Positions 15,935 through 23,334 of a DNA stretch of 35,738 bases are shown here, piece after piece (the first letter of the stretch is position 1; every line of letters begins with the position of its first letter). A model generated the notes under the pieces. The model saw only the letters and a list, made by a program, of their open reading frames with translations, did no database searches and had not been told where the DNA came from. The DNA lies in contig CAMCAZ010000038.1 of the NCBI GenBank assembly GCA_945872795.1, forward strand, positions 1 through 35,738, read 5' to 3'. Origin of the DNA: Chryseobacterium gleum. Lineage in GTDB: Bacteria > Bacteroidota > Bacteroidia > Flavobacteriales_F > PHOS-HE28. The position numbers were made by a program, and so were the translations under genes.

Positions 15935-16432
15935 TCAGAATACCATGGGTGTATGGCGGCGTGCGGGCACCAACTGTCGGTCATGGGTCACGGCCACATA
16001 GCCACCCGCCGGATCGAAGCCGATGACCCCCACCGGCCCGGCGTAGGTCAGACCACCCATCCGGCGCTCCGCTTCCAGGATCACAGCAAAGCTGATCTTG
16101 CGCTTGCGCTGATCGGACCCGCCGCGGTGCACATGGCGTGTATCCACCGTGACCTCCTTGGATACATAGCCGGGCTTCTCGAAGCGAAGCACGGCTTCGG
16201 CATCCAGTGGCAGCGAGACGGTGACGCGGCCGTTCTCCGCAACGGCTGCGAGATGCACAGTTCCGTTCACCTCCACCTCCACCACCACATCGGTCATGGA
16301 CAGGTCGTCCACATGGAGCCATGCGGTGAGGACCACGGTTTCCTTAACCGGCGGAGCAGCCGCATGGGAAGAACATACACTGAGGAACAGGGTGGCGCAG
16401 AGGCCAAGGGCGGTGGTGCGGGTGATCTCCAT
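15935..16432 (-). CDS. Secreted small protein with a carboxypeptidase-regulatory-like beta domain
   Basis: A 165-residue exported protein. Residues 1-24 form a signal peptide (basic start, hydrophobic LGLCATLFLSVC, then SSHAAAPP). The middle, with GRVTVSLPLDAEAVLRFEKPGY followed by VSKEVTVDT, is a beta-sandwich pattern common in Bacteroidota envelope proteins, akin to carboxypeptidase regulatory-like domains that recognise or scaffold at the cell surface. The tail is rich in Gly, Arg and His. LSVC is not a good lipobox because Val precedes Cys, so a soluble periplasmic form is more likely. ATG 16432 is chosen for the signal peptide; longer in-frame starts up to 16603 would put it inside the protein. 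Function unknown. Confidence 0.7.
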   Translation of the reverse strand: MEITRTTALGLCATLFLSVCSSHAAAPPVKETVVLTAWLHVDDLSMTDVVVEVEVNGTVHLAAVAENGRVTVSLPLDAEAVLRFEKPGYVSKEVTVDTRHVHRGGSDQRKRKISFAVILEAERRMGGLTYAGPVGVIGFDPAGGYVAVTHDRQLVPARRHTPMVF

Positions 16433-16611
16433 GACAGGGGTGTTGGGAATGATTCTGCCAGTGGATACGACCCTGACGACCAGGAGTTCCCGATCCGTGG
16501 TGCCATTTCGACGAACCGGGTCGGAAGATCGCGCAGCGAGAAGGGAAGCAAGGCGAATCCGACCCCGAGGGGCAACGGAAGGCATGTACGACCGGTGGCA
16601 CACGGCCTAAG

Positions 16612-16770
16612 AACCTGTTCAAGATCTCTTCACACGCGTCCCTCGGCCTCCTTTGAGCCCATGCTTCACCGAATGAATTCCCTGTTGGCACCGCTACACA
16701 GAGTTTTTTCGGTCTCGCCTGACCTCAACGTAGTCTCGAGGTCCATCGCACAAGAGAACTTGAACAGGCT
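16612..16770. mobile_element. MITE-like element with 19-base terminal inverted repeats
   Basis: The left end AACCTGTTCAAGATCTCTT (16612-16630) pairs with the right end AAGAGAACTTGAACAGGCT (16752-16770); 17 of 19 positions match. The 159-base element carries no complete transposase, only a short minus-strand frame of 26 codons (ATG at 16746-16748 region). An internal GACCTC/GAGGTC inverted repeat is at 16721-16743. TAAG precedes the left end, as it does at the IS remnant at 20201. A clear target duplication is not visible. It is probably a non-autonomous deletion derivative of an IS. The rest of 16433-16611 holds nothing recognisable. Confidence 0.65.
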
Positions 16771-16830
16771 CCAAGCTGACCGAACGGTGAAAAGAGAGGG
16801 GGCGATCCCGCCTGCGGCCTTTTGATGATG

Positions 16831-16838
16831 TACCTTTG
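16831..16838 (+). promoter_or_regulatory. -7 promoter box TACCTTTG
   Basis: Perfect match to TAnnTTTG, ending seven bases before ATG 16846. It predicts a leader of at most a few bases. Confidence 0.55.
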
Positions 16839-16845
16839 GTGACCC

Positions 16846-17220
16846 ATGTCCCTCACCACCGCCGAGATCCAACAGGCCCTGCGCATCAGCAAGGCCATTG
16901 AAAGCCACCTGGAAAGCACGCGTTCCGTGAACGTTCGGAGTGAGGAACTGTACGGGGTGCTGGCGGACATGAAGCTGGTGGAGCGCGACCTGCAGCAGGG
17001 TCTGCACTTCCGCAACTTCCTGAAGAAGCTGGTGAAGGCGAACATGCTGAACCTGATCCCCCAGTGCCACGCCATGCCGCGCAGCGGAGGCAAGTATGAT
17101 TGGACCTTCAACCGCGCCTCAGACCGTATGCCGGTGCGAAAGGCAGCAGCCCCCGCAGCCGATGTCGCCGTTCCGTCCAAGGAAGAGACCGCAGAGGTCG
17201 AGGAGGCCAAGACCGCCTGA
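16846..17220 (+). CDS. Unrecognised 124-residue protein
   Basis: I do not recognise a family. The first 85 residues look like a compact, mostly helical domain with alternating charge (AEIQQALRISKAIESHLEST; ELYGVLADMKLVERDLQQG; FRNFLKKLVKANML), ending in a Trp-containing GGKYDWTFNRAS. The last 35 residues are a low-complexity tail of Ala, Glu, Val and Lys. No signal peptide or membrane segment is visible, so it is probably cytoplasmic. A perfect -7 box seven bases before the ATG argues for a real gene. It lies just beyond the MITE and shares no obvious operon with the next gene, 157 bases away. Codon use matches its neighbours. Confidence 0.7.
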   Translation: MSLTTAEIQQALRISKAIESHLESTRSVNVRSEELYGVLADMKLVERDLQQGLHFRNFLKKLVKANMLNLIPQCHAMPRSGGKYDWTFNRASDRMPVRKAAAPAADVAVPSKEETAEVEEAKTA

Positions 17221-17377
17221 GCAGACCGCTCTGTCCGTTCCCCAGTTTTCGCGTCGCGATAGGACACAATGGTGGACTTCATGTCGTGCGAGTCGTATAG
17301 AGCGCTCCGCGGTGGTCCCGATACCATCCGTGATCGGCGACCAACCTCCTTGTTAAGTTCCTCTGCGCCACAACCCC

Positions 17378-17737
17378 ATGGACCATCCGAACACCCTGAT
17401 CGCTCAGCGCTGGTTCGCCGCCTTCAACACCCATGAACTGGAAGCCTTGCTGGCACTTTACAGCGACGAGGCGGAGCACTACAGTCCCAAACTGAAACTA
17501 CGGCATCCCGAGACCCAGGGCCGGGTGCGGGGCAAGGATGCCTTGCGTGCATGGTGGAGCGAGGCCTTCGAACGACTGCCCAGCCTTCACTATGAAGTGA
17601 CCGCCCTCACGGCCGATGACCGGCAGGTGTTCATGGAATACATCCGCCAGGTGGCCGGCGAGGAGGACCTGAGCGTGGGCGAGGTGTTGGTGATCTCCGA
17701 CGGTGTGATCGTGGCAAGTCGGGTTTATCACGGCTAA
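17378..17737 (+). CDS. SnoaL-like / NTF2-like family protein
   Basis: A 119-residue soluble protein with the NTF2-like cone fold pattern: an N-terminal helix AQRWFAAFNTHELEALLALY, the turn SDEAEHYSPKL, a GKDALRAWWSEAFERLP helix, then a run of beta strands ending VLVISDGVIVASRVYHG. The family holds polyketide cyclases, isomerases, and many proteins with unknown small-molecule ligands; no catalytic set can be assigned. Length is typical. ATG 17378 fits the first helix. Upstream, TAAGTTCC is a poor -7 box and no clear promoter is seen. It stands alone. Confidence 0.85.
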   Translation: MDHPNTLIAQRWFAAFNTHELEALLALYSDEAEHYSPKLKLRHPETQGRVRGKDALRAWWSEAFERLPSLHYEVTALTADDRQVFMEYIRQVAGEEDLSVGEVLVISDGVIVASRVYHG

Positions 17738-17852
17738 GGGCAATTTCCTGAACATCCTTGGAGAACGTGTCCTCGACGAATGATCAGCAAGCATGCACCG
17801 TAACTCTTGATGGACACGGATACTCCTCAAGGGAGGAGGTGAGCGAATGATC

Positions 17853-17864
17853 GGGAGATCTCCC
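17853..17864. promoter_or_regulatory. Perfect 12-base palindrome
   Basis: GGGAGATCTCCC is its own reverse complement and lies 82 bases before the GreA/GreB-like ATG. A nearby stem CTCC/GGAG (17824-17838 region) suggests a structured or operator region. A weak -7 box TACCATCG follows at about 17899. A regulatory role is possible but unproven. Confidence 0.3.
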
Positions 17865-17946
17865 AGGTATGCCCCGAAAGGGAGCACCCGATCACGGTAC
17901 CATCGACAGAGTGGGCCTTTGCCTGCATCACCACCGAACAAGGCAC

Positions 17947-18429
17947 ATGAGCAGGGGATTCGTCAAGGAGGATGACCAGGAGGAGGCGCCCTTCATTCCT
18001 CGGTGTGCAGCACTGCCGAAAGGCACCACCAACTGCGTGACGCTGCGGGACCTGGCCCTGTTGCATGCGGAGCGCAGTGCGTTGGAGAAGGAACGGGCGG
18101 CGGTCATCGGCAGCGACCACGACCGGGGCCACGCGCAGGGCGAACTCGATGTTCGCCTAGCACTGCTGAACGAACGGATCGTCACGGCCGGGTGGTGGAA
18201 CCCGGTGTCGGACCCGTCCGCAGTGCGATTCGGAGCCACGGTCACCTTCCAGCACCTAGTGGGTCGTCTGGAGGGCACGCTGTTCACCTTCACCATCGTG
18301 GGGGTGGATAAGGCGAACGTAAAGGAAGCGCGCATCGCCTTCACCTCACCGATCGCCCGCGCGCTCATCGGCAGGCGCAAGAGCGGAGTGTCGGAAGTGG
18401 CCTTGGACAGCGAGGTGTTGCGACACTAG
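17947..18429 (+). CDS. GreA/GreB-family transcription elongation factor-like protein
   Basis: A 160-residue protein related to Gre factors, which insert a coiled coil into the RNA polymerase secondary channel and help cleave backtracked RNA. Here residues 35-85 form a shortened helical hairpin (LRDLALLHAERSALEKER ... LALLNERIVTAG). The C-terminal Gre FKBP-like domain is clear: VRFGATVTFQHLVGRLEG, then FTIVGVDKANV and the SPIARALIGRRKSG motif (canonical SPla.aLlGk..GD). The usual acidic tip pair of the coiled coil is not evident, so it may act like the Rnk or secondary-channel regulator group. ATG 17947 is the nearest sensible start; the frame stays open to 17869. It converges with the lipoprotein gene, nine bases apart. 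Confidence 0.8.
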   Translation: MSRGFVKEDDQEEAPFIPRCAALPKGTTNCVTLRDLALLHAERSALEKERAAVIGSDHDRGHAQGELDVRLALLNERIVTAGWWNPVSDPSAVRFGATVTFQHLVGRLEGTLFTFTIVGVDKANVKEARIAFTSPIARALIGRRKSGVSEVALDSEVLRH

Positions 18430-18438
18430 CGCCTGCGC

Positions 18439-18636
18439 TCAGTTCCCTCCTCCATTGTCGTCACCGGGAGGATCGTCATGGCCATTCCCGCCATGGTCAT
18501 CCACCTGACCGGTGGAAGAAGTGGACGGGGCGACCGTGTCATCGCGCTGGCAGGATACCAGGGCCATGGCCAACGACAGGATGAAGAAGATCATGGGCAG
18601 CAGATGAAAGGTGGGGGCGCGGTGTGTGGTGTTCAT
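18439..18636 (-). CDS. Small surface lipoprotein with Gln/Asp export signal
   Basis: A 65-residue precursor. The first 28 residues form a lipoprotein signal peptide ending in the lipobox LVSC (Cys29). The mature protein begins CQRDD, which resembles the surface-export signal described for Capnocytophaga lipoproteins (Cys followed by Q-K-D-D-E). The remaining 36 residues are low complexity: Thr/Ser then Gly-, Asp- and Asn-rich (DDHGGNGHDDPPGDDNGGGN), so it has no globular fold and may bind cations. ATG 18636 is the natural start; a TACCTCCG box on the minus strand lies 18 bases upstream. Very short for a lipoprotein, but the signal peptide is convincing. Role unknown. Confidence 0.7.
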   Translation of the reverse strand: MNTTHRAPTFHLLPMIFFILSLAMALVSCQRDDTVAPSTSSTGQVDDHGGNGHDDPPGDDNGGGN

Positions 18637-18771
18637 GATGCGGAGGATGTGATCCGGAGGTAAAACTGCGCTGGCGGTCGAGCATTATCCTGCTCCTTCC
18701 CGATGGAACGGGCAGGCAAGGTGATGGAGCGGTCGGAGGACCTGCCCGGGGACGAAGGGCTGCGGCTGTTC

Positions 18772-18779
18772 TACCTTTC
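18772..18779 (+). promoter_or_regulatory. -7-like box TACCTTTC of the S4 gene
   Basis: TACCTTTC matches TAnnTTTG at seven of eight positions and ends seven bases before ATG 18787. It supports that start over ATG 18703. Confidence 0.4.
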
Positions 18780-18786
18780 ACCCATC

Positions 18787-19026
18787 ATGGCCCAGATCCC
18801 TTTCGTGCTGCTCGGTGAATACGTGGAACTGAACCAACTGCTGAAACTGGTGGGGGCCTGCAACAGCGGCGGCGAAGGCAAGATGCTGGTGGCCCAGGGC
18901 CTGGTGCGCGTGGACGGGCAGGTGGAACTGCGCAAGACCTGCAAGATCCGCGTGGGCCAGGTGGTGACCATGGATGGATTGAACGTCCTGGTCGAGGCCG
19001 GAAAGGCTTCCGACGGCCCGGTGTAA
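18787..19026 (+). CDS. S4-domain RNA-binding protein (YbcJ/YaaA type)
   Basis: A 79-residue protein that is essentially one S4 RNA-binding fold: YVELNQLLKLVGACNSGGEG (about 11-30), AQGLVRVDGQVELRKTCKIR (about 36-55), then GQVVTMDGLNVLVEAG. The spacing LKL.g.a.SGGeAk..i..G.V.VNG..e.RkrkK matches YbcJ/YaaA stand-alone S4 proteins, which bind structured RNA; the exact target in this organism is unknown. I prefer ATG 18787 (79 residues, family-like length and a -7 box seven bases upstream) over ATG 18703 (107 residues), whose extra residues are not typical. It is followed 85 bases later by the desaturase gene. Confidence 0.85.
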   Translation: MAQIPFVLLGEYVELNQLLKLVGACNSGGEGKMLVAQGLVRVDGQVELRKTCKIRVGQVVTMDGLNVLVEAGKASDGPV

Positions 19027-19031
19027 CTTCG
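19024..19031 (+). promoter_or_regulatory. -7 promoter box TAACTTCG of the desaturase gene
   Basis: Full match to TAnnTTYG, beginning on the TAA stop of the S4 gene (19024-19026). It lies 80 bases before ATG 19112. The same stop-codon/-7 overlap is seen at 8455. Confidence 0.4.
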
Positions 19032-19111
19032 CGCCGCCAACAGGCTGCCCCCCCCTCGCGCCGGTCGCTCCTGACCGGCATTCGGATGCTCCCTGCCCGG
19101 CAAAAAGCAGC

Positions 19112-20203
19112 ATGCGCATCCCCACTTACCGTACGGATTCCGTGGACGAGAAGGCCTTCGCCCGCGATGTGCGAAAGAACGTCCACGCCTATTTCACGGA
19201 ACGCGGCCTGTCCACCAAGGGTGACCTAGGACTTGCGATCAAGGTAGTGGTGATGCTCACGCTCTACGTGGCGCCACTGGTCCTGCTGATCGCCTTGCAG
19301 CTCACCGGTTGGTGGGCAGTGCTCAGCGCGGTGGTGATGGGTGTGGGCATGGCCGGCCTGGGCATGTCGGTGATGCACGACGGTGTGCACGGTTCGGCTT
19401 CGCGCCATCAATGGGTGAACAGCCTGCTGGGCAGTAGCATGAACCTGATGGGCAGCAGCGTGCTCACCTGGCGGATCCAGCACAACGGGATGCACCATAC
19501 GCACACCAACATCGACCAGGTGGACGGTGACCTCGATTCGCGCGGCCTGCTGCGTTTCAGCGAACATGCTCCCTTGAAGGACATCCATCGCTTCCAACAC
19601 CTGCACGCCTTCTTCTTCTACGGCCTGCTCACCATAACCAAATTGGTGGTGGACTTCCAGACCCTGTCGGCCTTCAACCGCAGCGGGATGACGCAGGCCC
19701 AGAAAGTGGATCCCCGTGCGGCCATGTGGCGTCTGGTGGGTGTGAAGATCATCTACATCACGCTCTTCCTGGGCCTACCGCTGGCCTTCAGCGCGCTACC
19801 CTGGTGGGGTGTGCTGGGCTGCTTCATGCTCACGCACTTCGTGGCCAGTGTGATCCTGGGCACCGTGTTCCAACTGGCGCACATCGTGGAGGAGGCAACG
19901 CAACCCCTGCCCAATGTCGCCGGCGTGATCCCCATGGACTGGACGGTGCACGAACTGCACACCACGGCCAACTTCACCCGCAACAACCGAGTGCTGGGCT
20001 GGTACATCGGCGGGCTCAACTTCCAGGTGGAGCACCACCTGTTCCCGCATATTTGCCACATCCATTATCACCGCATCGCCCCCATCGTGGAACGCACGGC
20101 GCGTGAGCACGGCATTCCCTACCATCACAACCCCACACTCTGGGGTGCGTTGGGCTCGCACGTCCGGCGTATGAAGGCACTGGGACGTCCGGCGATGGCA
20201 TAA
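19112..20203 (+). CDS. Membrane fatty acid desaturase (linoleoyl-CoA desaturase-like, front-end type)
   Basis: Inner-membrane di-iron enzyme that puts a cis double bond into acyl chains using O2 and electrons from ferredoxin or cytochrome b5-like partners. The three histidine boxes are H89-DGV-H93, H124-NGM-HH (124-129) and QVEHH (305-309); the Gln at the start of the last box marks the delta-6/linoleoyl-CoA or front-end desaturase group. Helix pairs at about 42-85 and 205-250 fit the family, and 363 residues is typical. No fused cytochrome b5 domain is present. ATG 19112 is the only plausible start. The TAA stop is the first part of TAAGAACCTGTT, the edge of an IS remnant, so the C-terminus may have been set by the insertion. 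Confidence 0.93.
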   Translation: MRIPTYRTDSVDEKAFARDVRKNVHAYFTERGLSTKGDLGLAIKVVVMLTLYVAPLVLLIALQLTGWWAVLSAVVMGVGMAGLGMSVMHDGVHGSASRHQWVNSLLGSSMNLMGSSVLTWRIQHNGMHHTHTNIDQVDGDLDSRGLLRFSEHAPLKDIHRFQHLHAFFFYGLLTITKLVVDFQTLSAFNRSGMTQAQKVDPRAAMWRLVGVKIIYITLFLGLPLAFSALPWWGVLGCFMLTHFVASVILGTVFQLAHIVEEATQPLPNVAGVIPMDWTVHELHTTANFTRNNRVLGWYIGGLNFQVEHHLFPHICHIHYHRIAPIVERTAREHGIPYHHNPTLWGALGSHVRRMKALGRPAMA

Positions 20204-20690
20204 GAACCTGTTTGCATAAGCAGGTGATCTTGCGAAGCAGCAGGTGGATCATCGAGATCTTGACAAAGGCTTCTGAGCGTTATGTGGTGATCTCAACGTC
20301 TTTGGATAGCCTGCGGACCAGGCGAGCCATGCGAAGGTGCGCTCCACGATCCAACGCTTGGGCAACACAACGAACTTGTGCTGCTCCGTACGCTTGACCA
20401 CCTGCATATCCCACGCGAACATGTCCTTGGTCCGATCTGTCAACTTGCCCGAATAGCCACCATCCACGAACGCGGTCTTGATCGTTCTCAAGCGGGTATA
20501 GAGACGGGTAAGCACTGCCCGTGCTCCGGCGCGATTTTGGATACCGGCCGAATGCACCACTACCGTCAGCAGGTTACCCAAGGTATCTAACGCTATGTGT
20601 CGCTTGCGGCCTTTGATCTTCTTGCCCGCATCGAACCCGCGTTGCCCCCTTTTAGCGCCGATGCCCGCAATGATCAACGTGAGGCCAGGG
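20204..20690. mobile_element. Degenerate IS5-type insertion sequence, 5' part missing
   Basis: The left edge (TAAGAACCTGTTTGCATAAG, beginning at the desaturase stop) is the downstream end of the IS. The transposase reads on the minus strand and stops matching near 20680, after which the sequence is unrelated. About half of a typical IS5-type element seems to be lost, including the other terminal repeat. Compared with the MITE at 16612, both are preceded by TAAG and begin GAACCTGTT, which suggests related ends. Confidence 0.7.
20249..20677 (-). pseudogene. IS5-family transposase fragment, truncated and frameshifted
   Basis: The C-terminal half of an IS5-family DDE transposase. It shows KRGQRGFDAGKKIKGRKRHI, then ALDTLGNLLTVVVHSAGIQ, the second catalytic Asp in AFVDGGYSGKL, and the E-containing WIVERTFAWL. 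The N-terminal third with the first Asp is absent. After FAWLA the frame is lost: the expected tail (R-L-S-K-D-V-E-I-T-T) reads in the next frame, and a TAA follows, with more family-like codons beyond it (SEAFVKISMIHLLLR). One deletion or insertion near 20325 plus a nonsense change explain this. The element cannot move on its own. Confidence 0.8.
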
Positions 20691-20753
20691 CCGAAAAGGA
20701 CAGGGTGCGTTCGTCGGTTGACATACCCGACAAGAAACCGGAACGCAGGTCGA

Positions 20754-21854
20754 TCAGCGGGCAGGATAGATCACCCGCACATGGTCCACGCTCAGTTGGG
20801 CATTACCGGGCAGCGGCTCCACCAAGCGGAGCACACCGACCTGCGTGGGTGCGATGTTCTTGGCACCCACGATGTACAGGGCGCTGTGGCTGCGCTCCAC
20901 ATGGATGCGCGGGTCCGATACGCGGGTGGCGATGTGGAAGCCAGCATCCCACCACCCGATGTCACTGAGGTACACTTGCCCGCCCAGGTAGCGCAGCACG
21001 GGGGCCGTCTGTTTGCCGTTCCAGTAGATGTTCTGCAGGTCCACCGCAGCCTTCACGGGCATGTTCACATGGAAGGATGCCTTCGTCGCCTTGTGCTCCA
21101 CATGGAAATTCGAGCAATGGAAGGACTTCACCACGGGATTGGTGGCCGGCCGCTCCTCGTTCCCGTCCATCGCCGCGCTGAGGAACACATCGTAGTGCGG
21201 TGCCAGGCCTTCACTGATACAGTCCGTCATGCGCACGCCGCCGCTGTTCAGCACCATGAACGCGGTGGTCGTGGTGCTGCTGCAATACACGCGGCACTGG
21301 TCGAGCACGCTGCTGTTGCTCTGGCTGTTGGTGGCCGTGGCGCCGGGCCAGTCGCCCTGCCGCAGCACGATGCCAAGCTTGCCGGGTTTGGTCACCAGCA
21401 CGTTCTGCACGCGGGTCATCAGGCAGAAGCGCAGGTCGATGGCCACTTCGCTCTGTCCGGAGAAGTGGCAGTTGGTGATCGTGCTGCTCAACGTCGCCTT
21501 CAGGTCGATGGCCTTTCGTCCACCTTCAATGGCCCCAAAATCGCGGATCGTATAGCGGAATAATGTCCGGGACATGGCCTCCTTCTGGTCCTTGACGACC
21601 ATGGTGAATCCGTTGGAGTTCGGACCCAGGACCAGCTTCGCTCCGCGACCGTCGACCACCAGCAACGGGCGCGGTGGAAGGACGATGTCCGTATTGCACC
21701 GATAGACATCCGACGCGGAGAACAGCACGGTGGTCGCATCGGCCGGGAGCTTCGCGAAAAAGCCGGCCACGTCGTTCACCGGGACCACATAGTCCTTGGC
21801 GGATGTGACGAGCGCAGTGGAAAAGGAGAGCAGGAACAGGGTGGAACGGATCAT
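20754..21854 (-). CDS. Secreted right-handed beta-helix protein
   Basis: A 366-residue exported protein: signal peptide about 1-19 (MIRSTLFLLSFSTALVTSA), then repeats of short beta strands with Asn/Gly/Ser turns characteristic of pectate-lyase-like parallel beta-helices (for example KAIDLKATLSSTITNCHFSG, SVLDQCRVYCSSTTTTAFMV and GVRMTDCISEGLAPH). Such proteins bind or cleave polysaccharides, or act as surface structural proteins; no catalytic residues can be assigned. There is no T9SS sorting domain, so it may stay in the periplasm. ATG 21854 is picked for the signal peptide; a perfect TACCTTCG box lies 21 bases upstream. Its 3' end is 64 bases from the IS remnant. Confidence 0.8.
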   Translation of the reverse strand: MIRSTLFLLSFSTALVTSAKDYVVPVNDVAGFFAKLPADATTVLFSASDVYRCNTDIVLPPRPLLVVDGRGAKLVLGPNSNGFTMVVKDQKEAMSRTLFRYTIRDFGAIEGGRKAIDLKATLSSTITNCHFSGQSEVAIDLRFCLMTRVQNVLVTKPGKLGIVLRQGDWPGATATNSQSNSSVLDQCRVYCSSTTTTAFMVLNSGGVRMTDCISEGLAPHYDVFLSAAMDGNEERPATNPVVKSFHCSNFHVEHKATKASFHVNMPVKAAVDLQNIYWNGKQTAPVLRYLGGQVYLSDIGWWDAGFHIATRVSDPRIHVERSHSALYIVGAKNIAPTQVGVLRLVEPLPGNAQLSVDHVRVIYPAR

Positions 21855-21875
21855 GGCGACCGGTGATGGATGCTC

Positions 21876-21883
21876 CGAAGGTA
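21876..21883 (-). promoter_or_regulatory. -7 promoter box TACCTTCG of the beta-helix gene
   Basis: On the minus strand this is a full match to TAnnTTYG, 21 bases before ATG 21854. It forms a divergent promoter region with the box at 22008. Confidence 0.5.
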
Positions 21884-22007
21884 TCAGGCAGACGGGATGA
21901 TCACGCTTTGCAGCGTACCGGAAAGAGTACCGAAATACGATGAGCAGCTCGGACGTCGTTGTCCGAACAGTGCAAGGCCTGCTCCGTTCGTCCTTCGCCC
22001 GGTGAAC

Positions 22008-22015
22008 GATCTTTG
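22008..22015 (+). promoter_or_regulatory. -7-like box GATCTTTG, four bases before the ATG
   Basis: GATCTTTG matches TAnnTTTG except the first base and ends four bases before ATG 22020. It favours this ATG over the upstream open stretch beginning at 21870. Confidence 0.45.
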
Positions 22016-22019
22016 TCCC

Positions 22020-22778
22020 ATGGAACAACGTACCACCCTACTCCTCATCCACGGTTTTCCCTTGGATTCCACCCTGTGGGAACCACAGTTGGAAGCCTTA
22101 TCAAGGGTGGCCACGGTGATCGCCCCCGACCTGCGCGGGTTCGGTCGGGATGAGCGCGAGATCGCGGCCATCATGCCCATGCGGCAGTATGCGCACGACC
22201 TGAAGCAACTGTTGGACGAGAAGGGCCTCGATAAGGTGGTGATCTGTGGGCTGAGCATGGGTGGATACATCGCCATGGCCTTCGCCGAGCGCTGGCCCGA
22301 GCGCCTTGCAGGCCTTATCTTGTGCAATACGAAGTCCAACGCGGACACGGAGGAAGGAGTCGAAGCCCGGCACACCACGGCAAAGAACGCCCGCGAAAAA
22401 GGCATGGACGTGATCGCGCGGGGCATGGCCCCATCACTGCTGACGGAACGCACTCGGAACGAACGGCCTGAGCTGGTGGAACGGGTGGTGGCCATGATCG
22501 CCAGGCAGGACCCCGAAGTGGTGGCCGCCACCTCACTGGGCATGGCCCAACGTCCGGACCGACTTGAGGTATTGCGTCGGTTCCAGGGACCGGCCATGGT
22601 GATCACCGGCGATGCGGACATGCTGATGCCACTGGCCACGAGCACCGTGATGGCCGAAGCACTGCCCAAGGGCGAGCTCGTGGTCCTGCCCGGAGCCGCC
22701 CACTTGTCGAACCTCGAAGTGCCCGAGCTTTTCAACGCCGCGGTGATCGGGTTCCTGGAGCGCCTGCCGAATGCTTGA
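22020..22778 (+). CDS. Alpha/beta hydrolase
   Basis: A 252-residue soluble hydrolase with a full catalytic set: oxyanion-loop HGFPLD (11-16), nucleophile elbow GLSMGG (77-82; Ser79), acid in GDADMLMP (Asp200) and His228 in GAAHLSN. The fold is that of the 3-oxoadipate enol-lactonase/esterase branch, and the cap (about 110-175) is helical. The true substrate is open: enol-lactones, esters or haloperoxidase-type activity are all possible. The ATG at 22020 is set by the -7 box four bases before it. The last eight bases overlap the next gene, so hydrolase and GNAT are likely co-translated, though no known pathway joins them. Confidence 0.9.
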   Translation: MEQRTTLLLIHGFPLDSTLWEPQLEALSRVATVIAPDLRGFGRDEREIAAIMPMRQYAHDLKQLLDEKGLDKVVICGLSMGGYIAMAFAERWPERLAGLILCNTKSNADTEEGVEARHTTAKNAREKGMDVIARGMAPSLLTERTRNERPELVERVVAMIARQDPEVVAATSLGMAQRPDRLEVLRRFQGPAMVITGDADMLMPLATSTVMAEALPKGELVVLPGAAHLSNLEVPELFNAAVIGFLERLPNA

Positions 22779-23334
22779 ACCGGACCTTTCCGTTCATCCG
22801 GCCTTGAGCACGGAACGCCTGGCCCTTCGCCCGTTCCATGCGGGAGACGTGGAGGCGCTCCATCGCCTGCGATCCGATGAACGGACGATGGCCTTCGTGG
22901 GTCGCCCCCGATCCGCCACCCTCGCCGATGCCGAGGCCCTGATCCATCGCATGGAACTGGACCGTCGGCAGGGCGATGGCATCGGCTGGGCCATACAGTT
23001 GAGGGATGACCCTGTGCTGATCGGCACCATCGGTTTCTACCGCTTGAAAAAGGAACATCACCGGGCGGAGATCGGCTACCTGCTGGACCCGGGCCAATGG
23101 GGCAAAGGCTTGATGCATGAGGCCATGGGTGCTGTGCTGGAATGTGGCTTCGAGCGCTACCACTTTCACAGCATCGAAGCGGTCACCGATCCGCGGAACA
23201 CCGCCTCGCGCCGCGTGCTGGAACGCCGCGGCTTCGTGCTGGAAGGACTCTTCAAGGAGAACTATTTCGCGCATGGCGAGTTCCTGGATTCGGCGGTCTA
23301 TTCGCTGCTCTGCTCCGCCTACAAGCCGCGTTGA
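22771..23334 (+). CDS. GNAT-family N-acetyltransferase (RimJ/RimL type)
   Basis: A 187-residue acetyl-CoA-dependent transferase. LSTERLALRPFHAGDVEALH (about 12-31) is the usual RimJ/RimL opening, YLLDPGQWGKGLMHEAMGAV holds the acetyl-CoA pyrophosphate loop (about 108-117; Q-W-G-K-G), and the tail NTASRRVLERRGFVLEG-F is the RimJ/L terminal helix and strand. It could acetylate a ribosomal protein N-terminus, an antibiotic or a small amine; the target cannot be called. It starts eight bases before the end of the alpha/beta hydrolase gene. About 185 bases follow to the next gene without a clear terminator. Confidence 0.9.
   Translation: MLEPDLSVHPALSTERLALRPFHAGDVEALHRLRSDERTMAFVGRPRSATLADAEALIHRMELDRRQGDGIGWAIQLRDDPVLIGTIGFYRLKKEHHRAEIGYLLDPGQWGKGLMHEAMGAVLECGFERYHFHSIEAVTDPRNTASRRVLERRGFVLEGLFKENYFAHGEFLDSAVYSLLCSAYKPR

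Noticed and set aside
20595-21563. A 322-codon plus-strand open frame across the IS edge and the beta-helix gene
   Set aside because: Most of it is antisense to the secreted beta-helix protein, which has its own signal peptide and promoter box.
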